A DNA stretch of 64,000 nucleotides. Origin: Phallusia mammillata. Taxonomy: Eukaryota > Chordata > Ascidiacea > Phlebobranchia > Ascidiidae. The notes under the pieces are model-generated. The model saw only the letters and a list, made by a program, of their open reading frames with translations, was not told the origin of the DNA and did not search any database. The DNA lies in the NCBI GenBank assembly GCA_003260075.1, contig QLIY01000101.1, positions 82,380-146,379 on the forward strand. The letters run 5' to 3'. Shown here piece by piece: positions 49,000 through 60,900 of the stretch. The translations under genes and the position numbers were made by a program. Positions within the stretch are counted from its first letter, which is position 1, and every line of letters starts with the position of its first letter.

Positions 49000-49245
49000 A
49001 TGTGGCCTTGTTTAAAACTCTTACGCTTACCCTGTGACTTGTATGCCTAAAGAATACTGTATTCGAGAGTAAAATGTCAATCACTATATTTAAACAACCT
49101 AAACTAAAGCCCCCCCCCCCCATGTGGCCTTGTTTAAAACTCTTACGCTTACCCTGTGACTTGTATGCCAATACATAGAGAACATTGTATTGGACAGTAA
49201 AATTTCACTCACTATCTTTAAACAACCTAAACTAAAGCTAACACT
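49000..49245 (+). repeat. Overlap duplication around C run 49111-49120
   Basis: 'atgtggccttgtttaaaact' at 49000 recurs at 49121. About 110 bases are shared, with SNPs and an indel ('gcctaaagaatact' against 'gccaatacatagag'). It is noncoding. Confidence 0.75.
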
Positions 49246-52200
49246 ACATTGATTTTTAAACCCCAAAACAACTAACATCCTATTACTTTTATCAACTGTG
49301 AGACAAATACAATAAAACAAACGTGGAAAAATGTCGTTCCACTAACCCTTATCCGTTTCCAGCAAGTGTAATCAAACTCGCAATTTGCAGACGCAGAACG
49401 CACCTTTTAGTTTAAATAGAGCCCCGAACGCGTTATACAAATACAAAGTCCCTGTGGTTTTCTTGGCCTCTTTGTGCAACTTAGATTATTTGCTCTTTGT
49501 GCAACTTAGATTATTTGCTTTAGCTTGCGGTATCTCGGCTCTCTTATTCATACCAAGGTTATTATTTTGTTTTGAAAGCTTATTCGTATTTCAAACGCAA
49601 ATACCTCAATTACGTCATGACATATAATTCGGGGCTGCATTCGCATGTTATAACAATGCTTGCATAGAAAAAAATCGGCATTAGATATTGCTGGATTTCG
49701 TTTTGATTATGTGTAAAATTTCTGAATTAAACTGCTATTTTTTATTGTTGCTACATGCAACTGGCCTTCGAAATCGCAACCATAAACTTGCCAATCGACG
49801 CGAATTTTGCTTTGCATTTTATTTTCAATATTTGTCAATTTAAACATATTTCGAAATAGTCGGCCAATTTCTACAACTTGCTCACCACTGCACAACAAAC
49901 TTAACGAATGCAATTCGCCACTGTAACTGTATGCTTCAAGTTTCTCCATCGAAAACGCATTTTTTGTACTGTCATTTGCGATTCTCAAACGCTCAGATCA
50001 AGTTCTAACATCCTGCACCAGCCCTTCGCCGCTGTTTCTGAGAGTACAGGAACTTTTGGCGTTTCGAGGACTCTTCATCGCATTTAACTTTGCTGGACCA
50101 GCACATCGACCTAACAATGCACTGACGACGAACAATGGGATCGAATAATGGGGAATATTTGATCGCGCTCTCGACGTGCAAAATCTTGTTGACTTTTGGT
50201 ATGTTTCACCAAGCGCACGAAAACGATTCATAAGCGATTATGTCGCCTTTTTGTGCGAAAATTTGGTGGTTTTTTAGGTTACAGGTAGCCTGACAAAACG
50301 AATTCTGATAACGGGTTTGTTATTGGTTGGCTGGTGTCGCAATTTTTTGTCGGAGTTGAAAAGTTGTTATTGTCGGATTTTGGGAAATCTGGACCAAAAC
50401 TTTTCTCGTAATGGATTTGTTTTTGTATTTTTTTATCGCGATCACGGTTTTGGGTGGTTTTATTATGATGGCTCAATGCGATAAGGATTTTTCGACATCA
50501 TGTTTTTACCTCAGGTTTTTATTACTTAACAAGATAAATTGGTTACTTAGTTATTTGAATTTTACCTAATTTCAAACACTGTTGACATAAAAACTTAAAA
50601 CATTTATATCCCATTATTCCAATGGTTCCCAACCTTGATCGACGAATTTCTCCCTTAACTAATAAAAACTTTTTTGTTTCTCCCCAATAGACTACAGAGT
50701 CAATGCTACGCCGGGGTTTTTTATCAACCTCACAGGTTATATTCCCGAAGTGTTTATTTACAAACCACAAGTAAAAATTACAGAAAATTCCCTCCCTAAA
50801 GTTTTAAAATTCCTCCCTTGAGAGGGATGTCTCCCCTGATGGGAATCACCGCCTTATTTTTTTGGCAGCTAATTTGTTTGCCTAATCTCAAACGTGGATT
50901 ACTTGCAACTAAATTCGGCACTGTATGGCGATTAACAAAACCACGTTTAGCTTAAATTCGAGGCCACTTGTAAAACATTTAATGGACAACCTAAGCTCGG
51001 GACCTTTGAGTGTTGTGATCTAATAATACACGGTGCAATATCGTCGATCCTCTGCATTATAACTCGCTACCCCAGTAGTAATAACGTCGTCAGCGTTTGT
51101 ATATTTGTTACGTCTGTTCGTGGCGCCATGATATTCCCATGTCCCCGCCGTGACTCTTGGCGACTTCAAGGAGTTTCGTATGATCAAAAACATTGCAATT
51201 ACACAAGACGGTTATACGACTTGATGCTATCGCTTTTACTACTGTACTGTATCACGGCAAAACTTGTAAGAAAAATGCATTGGGCATGTTTTTTATCTGA
51301 TTTTTGAACAAAATTTATTGCCTTAACAAAACAAATCCAGTGTTCTTACAGGGAAACTTTAAATTTGTTTCTTCGTATTGAACGATATAGTGAAACCTAT
51401 AATTAAACCTTTTTAACGAAATTTCGGGTTCGGGCCGGATTTTAGGCTCGCACTTTCGGGTTTAGGCCCTAAATTCTTCCCCCCCCCCAAATTTGTTTCT
51501 TCGTATTGAACGATATAGTGAAACCTATAATTAAACTTTCTTTTTAACGAAATTTCGGGTTCGGGCCGGATTTTAGGCTTGCACTTTCGGGTTTAGGCCC
51601 TAAATTCTTACAACGTTACCGAAACAACAACAAACACAGCGAACAAGTCATCATAAACCTTTTGTGTTATCATAGCGTAATCCGTTTTATAAACAGAGTG
51701 AGCGGAAATTGACATTGTAACAAATGGTTGAACTTGGCTTGTTGACTGACATTAAAAAAATCGGTTTTAAACTTTGTACCCTAAATTAAAATTAACCGCT
51801 ATATGCCAACAAACAACTCAACCAGTAAAAGACTGTAAAAAGGTCAGAGAGATGCCCCCCCCCCCCTAAATTAAAATTAACCGCTATATGCCAACAAACA
51901 ACTCAACCAGTATAATACTGTAAAAAGGTTAGAGAGATACTACTGTTAACTTCTGACGCTTTCAACTACAAATCAACTGCATTTAATAACATGTAAACCT
52001 AATACTGGGTTAATATAGGCTAAAAACTTTTCGAAATGATTTAAAACGCAAAAAAATGCAACGCTGGTTCGAATCCCACCTCTGAATAGATTCTTTTGGC
52101 TTTCTCCTAAAATACAGGGTGACTATTTGGCTTGTCAAAAGCCTCTCTTTGCCACTATACATACTGACCTATTTTGGGTTACCAATAAATAGCTATGTGA

Positions 52201-53898
52201 AGGTCAAAATAAATTACAATCAGATATTAATTGCTATCCCCCCCCCCTTTTCGAAATGATTTAAAACGCAAAAAAATGCAACGCTGGTTCGAATCTCACC
52301 TCTGAATAGATCGTTTTGGCTTTCTCCTAAAATACAGGGTGACTATTTGGCATGTCAAAAGCCTTTCTTTGCCACTATACATACTAGCCTATTTTGGGTT
52401 ACCAATAAATAGCTATGCGAAGGTCAAAATAAAACAATCAGATATGAATTGCTATAGAGAGTTGACAAATAAAGTTAAACGTCTGACGAGCTATAACCTT
52501 CCACGTTTTTAGTCTAACTTGCCCTAAACGCATAGACTGAAACTATATCTCATTCTGATTAAACCCCCCCCCCCGACGCACCAGGGCGTCGCGACGCACA
52601 GTTTGAGAACTACTGCTATAGAGAGTTGAAAAATAAAGTGAAACGTCTGACGAGCTATAACCTTCCACGTTTTTAGTCTGACTTGCCCTAAACGCATAGA
52701 CTGAAACTATATCTCATTCTGATTAAGCTTGCTAGAATATAGCATTGTATATATACCCTTCCTAGAAAACATGTTTGTTGGTGTTTCAGCAGCCTCAGTT
52801 AGCAAACCTGTCCAGTTGATGGCTCTGGTCGTGAACATGACGTTGTGCAGTGTCATTTAGTGGAACTTAAAAGGTTACAATTCAAACAACCGTATCTGAC
52901 CCCGTACAACTGTGACGTATTTCCCTTTATAAAGTGTCTCTTGATGTCAGTTTGGTAAATGACAAATGTGTATTTCAGTTCAAGAGTGTTCGTAAGGCCA
53001 AGTGGAAAATTGCCGCAATTTTACAAACCTATGTACCCTTATCTCTAAACAACGGCTTCTGTTGTTTCAATGCTCTACAGGGGGTTGACGCATGTTCCCA
53101 GGTATTTGTAACGCACAGAAAACTGTTTTTCTCGTGCGAGAATTCTTCGAATTAGGGTCGCTACCGAAAATTCTTTCCTAAGCATTAGTTGTTTCTCAGA
53201 GTGTTTTGTTGCGTAACACTAAGTACATTGTGTTGCGCCATAATGTTGTTAAAACGCTGGAAATGCCTTTGTTTAATACCAAAGACAGCATTGTGTTCAT
53301 TTAGAATTCAACACCTTATCGTACAGCCTAAGTTTTTTTTGTTCTGTTTTAAAGTGTAAAAAGAAAAAACTAAAAAAAAAATGATTGTCAATAACCGATA
53401 ACCGCTTTGCAAGCCTGTATATACATGATATGTCTGTGTAAGTGGCGCGTTCCTATTACCCAACATTAAAAAAAGTGTCGTATTGTTTAAACCTGCGCTC
53501 ACACAGTAATTTTTACTTGCTATTTTCAATGTTGCAGCAAAATGATCTTTGACAGTTAATTCGCATGCATCCGTTTTACTGTAAGATCGAAATATATGTT
53601 ATAGGACACCTGATTCGTGTGTAAAATGTCTTGCGAAAGAGTAAGTTGTCAAAAGGAAAGGTTACATATAGATAATGCGATACAATGTACGTTTGATGCA
53701 CTGTATGAATCAATTTTCGGTCTTAAAAGTTAATTTTTTTAGTTAATGCAACGTTATCTGAAATCCTTTCGACATTTGTTAGCGTAATGATTTATCCATT
53801 TTACAAGAGTTATTTTGTCAAGTTGTATCAATGTGGTTTATGAGGTTGTTGCAATTCGTTTTTCATCGAATCAAAAAATCGTTCTCACGTTACAATCA
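49246..53898. other. Gene-poor region with serial overlap duplications
   Basis: No gene recognised. Duplicated blocks around C runs: 51355-51479 with 51489-51612; 51776-51854 with 51867-51950; 52030-52238 with 52248-52455 (contains 'gctggttcgaatcccacc', a tRNA B-box-like sequence); 52441-52563 with 52612-52732. A degenerate hAT-type element is at 50620-50850 and a hAT terminal fragment at 52575-52614 ('cacagtttgagaactactg'). Confidence 0.5.
50620..50850. mobile_element. hAT-type MITE, degenerate
   Basis: Starts 'caatggttcccaacc' and ends 'tgatgggaatcaccg'. The inner 'tttacaaaccaca' and 'attcctccct' relate it to the families at 19487 and 27914 in inverse orientation. Target duplication not visible. 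Confidence 0.6.
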
Positions 53899-54334
53899 AT
53901 ATAGAACAGCGGTTCCCAAACTGGGGTCCGCGGTCCTTTAGGGGTCCTTGAGGCAATTTTGGGGGGACCGCGAAGCGGTTGAAGTAATTCTATAATCTTA
54001 TTTGGCGTCAGTTTGTGCCACTAAATAAGTTTAAATCAAAGTAGAATTGAGAATCGACTGTCTCCATTGCTAAACAATGGCCTTTATTGAATGACAACTA
54101 TCAAAAATGCAATTGTTCGCGCACAATCGTAATGTTTTTGTCCTGTTTGTGATGTCACATGCTGTCTTTGAATGATTGTTATGCGCAATTTTGCATAACT
54201 AGCTAAAATCCTGCAATCAACTTTCGTTTTTATGAAATACACATTTAGGCTTAAGGACCGCGAGCCCTCGAAATAATGGCGAAGGGACCGTTTTGAAAAA
54301 AATATGAAAAAGTTTGGGAACCACTGATATAGAA
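53899..54334. mobile_element. hAT-type MITE with 8-bp target duplication
   Basis: The element is 53907-54326 (420 bp). Ends are 'cagcggttcccaaact' and 'agtttgggaaccactg', flanked by exact 'atatagaa' at 53899-53906 and 54327-54334. Inside near the left end, 'ggggtccgcggtcctttagg' resembles the element at 13259 ('ggggttcgcggacccc'). It has no transposase. Confidence 0.9.
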
Positions 54335-54420
54335 TCTACGTCATTGCGTCTCACCACGGCGTTCGAACCACAATTTTTATATATAAGCTATTGCTGCCAG
54401 GCATAATATCAAGTTTATAG

Positions 54421-54541
54421 AGCTCTTCTGGCAAGTATTTTATTCCGACTATGCTACGCGCATTCAGTGTTATTTACCGTGATGAAGGCGACCTGTATAG
54501 GACGTCGAAACGTCGGTATAAAAATACTTGCCAGAAGAGCT
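54421..54541 (+). repeat. Foldback element with hammerhead-like core
   Basis: Perfect 21-bp inverted arms at 54421-54441 and 54521-54541. Just inside, CCGAC (54445-54449) can pair with GTCGG (54512-54516). The core reads GTGATGA (54479-54485), a hairpin-forming spacer ('cct-gtat-agg' inside 'ggcga...acgtc') and GAAAC (54507-54511). The layout matches a hammerhead ribozyme except that the first conserved C is G. Confidence 0.6.
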
Positions 54542-57473
54542 ATTTAAACTTGAGATGTTTTTTTTTCTTTGTATTACAACGTTTATAAAAACCCCAAAAC
54601 GGCATTTAAAATGTAATGTGGAGCAGGGGTCAAATTTTCGCACGCGAGGCGATTATATATTTGCGCATGGTTCCCATTCAAAGACTCTTTGATTAACTAC
54701 TACTTGTTGGTTGTTAGTTTGTTAAGATGGAATACTTGTGGGCATTGTTAGTGTTGTGATTTAAGACTGTATTAAAATCAAAGTTGTATGCGGGTCTGAA
54801 ATTGGGACCCGAGCCGAAGTCCTGAATTAATCCGGAAATTAGATTTACCAATGTGAAATAACGACACAAATGTGGCCCAGCAGTATTAAGTTCATCTATT
54901 TCAACTCAAGTCTGAAACTAAAGCCTGGCCCGACTGACAACCCTGGCTGATACCAACCTTATTTAAGCCAAATTTACCCACCACTTCGTTTCCTATGGAT
55001 CGTTACCTACAGTGCAACCGCAACAACACTTGTGCGTGCAAAATATTCTTCCACAAATTGTAACGATCTTTTGCTGCAAAACTACACAAAAATGTTGGTA
55101 AGAAAAGTCATCAACGTTTTGACAAAGTTTGTAAACCGGTGCACTGCGTTCAAAAGGTTGCCGGAAAACCCCCCCCCCAACGTTTTGACAAAGTTTGTAA
55201 ACCGGTGCACTGCGTTCAAAAGGTTGTCGGTCCATGGTGCGAAGTTTCAAGACCCTTGTAATGGGTAATTTGCGTTCGTGAAGCCATAACCGCTAAATAT
55301 AGTAACAAAAATTGCGACCATGTTTCAACTTTGCAAACCAATCGCAAACATATGCTGCACGATGGTATTTTGTCACAGAAAAACCGTGATGGTTGTAAAT
55401 ATACTAAAAACAATGAATACGGGGGTGGTCGAAACATTTGTGGCATCTAGAAATTTTTCAAAAATTATTGCTTTAAGCGCCATGAAAAAGAACTCTAAAA
55501 TGTTGGCATTGCAGCCTTTCCGCTACTTTACCTTGATCAATGGTTATTCCCTGTCCCTCCATTTCCCTGCATTCCTATTGCTGTGAAATAACTGTGTAAT
55601 TGACCCGGCGATGATCCTCATGCATTTTTAATCACCAGTTTGGCTCTGTTCATTAACGCCTGTCAGGCTTGATATCGCATTTAACTGTAAAACCTTCATC
55701 ATTTCGGGACACATGCTGGCTAAACACATGCCAAACTCCGCTGAAAAGCTTGATTACCACGGTATTAACCACATTTCGTATATCTTAACATACAAAACAA
55801 TGCTTTCTGTTGTGACTGTGAAATTGATTTTAAAGAACATAGACTGCCCTACCACGATACCCATGAGTGTTTATAAAAACAAATGTCACATCGAAGCCGT
55901 GTTGCAAACAAGCTTCAGGACTGCATTTAATTTCGCTTTCTATTTTCGACTTTTAGAGCAGCCATACTTTACTTTGCGCGACGTACGTGTCGTCAACGTC
56001 ATTTTGCACAGAGGAACTGTCACTTTAGGACAGGCACTCCGCCTAATACAAAATCGATTAAAGCAGAGAAATATTGAGTCGATTTCGAAGTCATTGCGGC
56101 AAAATGATTAGAAATTAAATTAGAGCATATTTGCGTGTGGGGGACAAAGCAGTCAAATAACTGATAGTGTTTTATACATTTTTTGTGGGTTTTCTGTACA
56201 AAATACACAGCTCGTTTTCCTATCTTCATACATTGCAATACTTTTTTTTTCTTGTTACAGGCGTAGAGATTAAGCGCAGTCTAACTAACGGTTATTAAAA
56301 CTTTTATGCAAATAAGATCGAATGTTTACGGGAAAATGGTTAAAAAATCACTGGTTGAAAAGCTTGTTGGCCGGCGCCAAGGATTGGATTTTTGAAGTAA
56401 AATCCAAATACTCGAAAAATGAAGAAAAGTCTTACAACATTTTGTGCGGCTTTTGTGGGTTTATGTCTTTAAAAACATGATACATGACAGGTGGAAGCTT
56501 CTTTAGTTCGGCAGCATTAAATTTTAACGAGTTCCGATTACAAAGTTTTTATAATTGACTCAATTGATGTGGACAAAGTGGACACATTACAAGCACTGTA
56601 CACCCCAATTTGCATACCTAAACCCCTATCGATCTGGTTTGCGGCTTTTATGTCATTTATAACAAGATATACCTTTTTGTCAATTTTACCAACTTGTTTA
56701 TTGTTTTTTGCATGTCCATTGGTAGTAGATTCCTGTCGTTATCGGGTTTCTATTGATGGCTGAGGTGCTAAGCGGGGTTAAGTCGGATTTAACGGTTGGT
56801 TGCACTCACCGCATAGCTAGATCTCTTTTCCCTGAACTTTATGACATTCAGCAAAAAGGGGCGTGAAGTGGGCGTCTACTTTTGTACGTTTTCTGAAGGT
56901 AAATTTGCCACAAAGCGTGCATGTCGCTTGTTTTGATAGTGGACAACATGTGGTTATGTACATTGTGTGAATCAATAACCGATTTGCGCCGATAGTGGTT
57001 TGCACAATATCCTTAAAAACTTTGAAACTTATTCACACTATGAATTCTGCGTATCTTTAAATATCAACACCAGGCTGTTTGTTTGTATAGTTTGGACAAA
57101 AATACCCACAATGTGGCTAAAAATTACTATTTCTTTTTCATGCTCTATCAATGCAACAACATTTGGTTTTTAAACACATGCAGTTAGTTTTAGGTTCTTA
57201 GAATTTCTTATTTAATTCTGGAAATATACATTCTTCAGAGCGTAAAACTGAATGTTTTTTTATCCAAGGGCTTTACAGTCCAAGGCAACTGCTCTGAAAT
57301 TCCCAAGGTTGTTTGCATCGTAATCCGACGATGGTAGGTTAACACACGTGATTAACGCAGCTTTTACCCTGAAAATAAACAATAATACAAAACACAGCAG
57401 AATTATCGAACGCTAAAGTTGGATGCTAAACCTAAATGTCTTTCAAACTCATCAACGTCACGGGAAAAGGTTT
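54542..57473. other. Gene-poor region
   Basis: No gene recognised. 55106-55169 recurs at 55179-55236 after a C run at 55170-55178 ('caacgttttgacaaagtttg'). A 132-residue plus ORF at 55713-56111 has no domain I recognise and no evident splice sites, so it is probably chance. Confidence 0.4.
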
Positions 57474-57944
57474 GTCTAATCCAGGGGTGCACAACCTTTT
57501 TGGAAAGACGGCCGCATCGCAGATCTTTATTTCACCAACGGCCGCCAATTACCTGCTTGTTTTTGTTTTTAAATTTATTATGTGAAAATAGGGCTTGTCC
57601 CACATACATAAACCATCTAATGGCGTCCAAAAAGCCCTGAACTTGATCCACAGATTGAGCTAAACAGTCTGACGACCAGTCTGAGCTGTTTATGACGTCA
57701 TAATCTATATTGTGACGCAAGAGGTGACTGTTTATTTGCATTGTTTGCATACAATAGGCGTATATAAAGTGTGATGCACGGGGTTTCTAGGCTGGTAATG
57801 TCTTTTTCAGTCTTACAAAATCTATTTAGTGCAGTTTGAAAGTCAAAATATTTAGCAAAAGAGTTGTTTTTACGTCACGGCCGCCAGTGCATATATTTTA
57901 ATAAACATGTTCACGGCCGCAGGTTGTGCACCCCTGGTCTAATC
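57474..57944. mobile_element. hAT-type MITE with 8-bp target duplication
   Basis: The element is 57482-57936 (455 bp). Ends are 'caggggtgcacaacct' and 'aggttgtgcacccctg', flanked by exact 'gtctaatc' (57474-57481 and 57937-57944). Subterminal 'ggccgc' motifs occur near both ends. Different terminus from the CAGTGG family, so a second hAT subfamily. No transposase. Confidence 0.9.
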
Positions 57945-60900
57945 CTTGCAAAACTTTCAACCTTAAACCGTAAGCCTCTTGTCAACAAAACCGTGTTTGA
58001 AACCGTTACTTCGTCAAGCTCACACGTACTTATGTCAAGCGGAAATAATAGGATTGCAGCAGTTTACGAAAATCTACGTTATAGAAGCCTGCTTTAAAGC
58101 GAAAACATCAAGATCCGGCAAGCCGTAAAATTGATTTAATCCGCCCTACATCAGCAGGTATTTTAAGCTTTTTTGAAATATTTTACCTTTCCTTATTCTG
58201 TGATAAAGTATGCGCTATAAAGGGCACTTTTTAGGGTTACATCTTTAACCAGTGTTTCTCAAAATATTGATAATATAAAAGTTTAAATTCAATACTTACC
58301 CCGTCTTTTCAATTGTTGGGTAACGTTGTAAAAGTTAATTTTGGGTTTACCACAAAAACCGTTAACCAGTATTTCCAATAATATTTTTTTAACGGGTGAA
58401 CAAAAACAAAAAAATATGGTGTACAGTATAGTTACAACTTCTATTCTTTTTGCTACTCTGCAAGCACAGCATGACAATAACACAACCCACAAAAACTCAA
58501 TATCCACTTTAAAGCACCCGAGCCACTTACACCGAACACCACCACAGCACTCGATAAAATGCCGCTCACGTCATAATCTGTTCAATTGTTTCGTCACAAA
58601 CCCGGATGTACGATGATCGAAACATAGATCAAAGCCTTTAAGCATTAGTTAATCCCTCTCAGTGGCCCAGATATCACGTTCATTTAGCGGTTTCTCACAA
58701 AGGTTTTTGCGGTGGCTTGCTCGCGGTTTAACTGTTGTTTTTTAACCTGGCGACAGCGATACCACAGCGAGTGCCATAGTTTCTGTTCTCTTTTGAGTTT
58801 GGTAACTTTGAGTGTGCTTGACGCTTGCATTGTACACAACTTTGGTTTGATTGACATGTAACTGCTGTTTTTCAACCGGGTTCAATTCGGTTTTTAACAT
58901 TGGTCGTCATTTGTTGGTTTCGTAAAGGGTCGTTTGAGGTGTTAACGTCATCACTGCCACGATTTTTTAAATTGCCTTTTGTTTGATTCGGGTTCTAACG
59001 TTCTACTAACACCTGTGATGTGTGATTTTGTGTGTGACTTGCTACAAAGGTGTTTGTACCTTTATTGGATTAGAGATAACATTGTTGACTTTTTTGCGTT
59101 CGTGGAGTAAATTAGGCACGGCAAATCAGTTAATTTTATCCTGTTGTTCGCAAAAAAAAATCACGAATTCTTTTTTGTTTAAGAAACCATAATTTCGTTG
59201 AAAACAGTCATTTAACTTTGTATCGCATCGTTGTGGTTGAAGATTTGGCAACGTAACAACCACACTTGAGCGCGTGTTGATAGTGGCAACCAACTGTGGT
59301 CTATAATCTGTGCGGTGTTGTCTTAGTAAAGTGCCAAACTTGTAACAACCAAAGCACACTTAACGTATTTTCTACACCACAATACTGCACGTTTAACCCT
59401 GTATGTTTGTAATCCACCGTAGATGATGCCGTCAAGTCGCGAAAACCTTGGATTCTTTAAATTATCGCTATAACATCATTTTTTAATAATTGTGTACAGG
59501 AGATGGTTTGTCCAATTTCAAATTCTTGGTATTTACGTAATTTTACTTTGTTTGTTTTACCCAACCTTTTTTGGTTAACTATGGCATATTTTCACAAATT
59601 TGCATGTTTTTGACATCTACGAAGCAGTAGTCACTTTAAACTGTGCATTTGCCCATGGCTCCCATATGTTTTTAGCACACAAGCAAATCTGTGGGTGGCC
59701 ACAACATGTACATCTAAAGTTGCAAACAGTGGCCCTCAGTGTATTTAGAGAACTTGTGTGAATGCCAGGACACATGAAAAATTATACGTACCTTTGTATT
59801 CAGTGTCAAAATATTCCTAAAATTGTTATTTTAAAATGGCCCACAATGAACCCTTTGGGTTCAATGTTTCAACCTCAGTCTGCCTGCGGTCTTTTTTTGC
59901 AATACAATGCTGCAAAAAAAACGGCTCAACTTTATGAAACCCGACCAGGCATGGATTAATTAAAGTTTAACCTTGATACCACATGGATGCGCTATGGCGT
60001 ATGAGTAACAGACATTGTTTTGTCATATGCATCGGGCGTTGGTTACCACGAATTGAAATTTCATTGAATTCAAGTAGGTTGCAACGCGTATTGGCGCCAC
60101 TTAATGTACCGTAACGTTCAGGTCACCCTGTCGCGTCGTTCCTAAGAAATAGAAATTAATTTTAAACCTTATTACTAAATGCGTATTATCCGACCTCGTT
60201 GGTATTTGCAACGAACAATGAAGGGTCTGAAATGTGACTTAATATAGCAGCCGGATAGCGCAACAAAACATCACGCAGTTTTCAAACATCTGACGTAAAA
60301 CTTTATCAAACTTGACTTATTATACAAATAAGGTTAACCTGGATATTCGCCCATCCTATCTTTTTTAGTTTTAGCGCAATTGCGATAGTTGACCAGCTTC
60401 TCTTTGGTACAAAACTCGAGATGCAAATGGTTTGTGATGTGGTAAGGATTGAACTAATAGACATCGGTTAATCCGCATATTTGCGTAATCCGGATAATTT
60501 CTTTGGCCCAAACAGGTCCGGATTAACCGAGGTTTTGTACCTAACGTGCTTTTACTTTTAACGAGGTTTTATGCATTACTGCTTTAGCTACAATGCTTCC
60601 ATTACATGTGAAAAACATGCTTGGAAGACGATTTTATCACTTTTAATGTAAATTATTAAATAGGTGTATCCACAAAGTTGCCCTTATTTAAAATTCCTAT
60701 GTCTTGGGAATTACCCTGTCAAGACCTGCTGTTTTATGCCGATACTAATATGAGTAAAGTGTATTTAGATTGAAACACAATTATATTAGTCCTGCACTAT
60801 TGTTACGACCGTTAATACAATTTTGGTCTGCGTTCCGACGCAAGTCTTCTGCGATACTGTACTAATACAGATTTTATACATAAAGGAAAACCCCTAATAC

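Larger units (their letters stand above)
44091..49000. other. Gene-poor region with C runs and repeats
   Basis: C runs at 44151-44224 (74 bases) and 44252-44262. 44747-44841 recurs at 44853-44945 after a C run at 44842-44852. A hAT-like MITE lies at 48516-48724. A 178-residue minus ORF at 48418-48954 overlaps that MITE and has no recognisable domain, so I treat it as chance. Confidence 0.4.

Noticed and set aside
55713..56111. Plus-strand ORF of 132 residues
   Set aside because: No domain, no upstream or downstream exon with matching splice sites; length is possible by chance in 26 kb.
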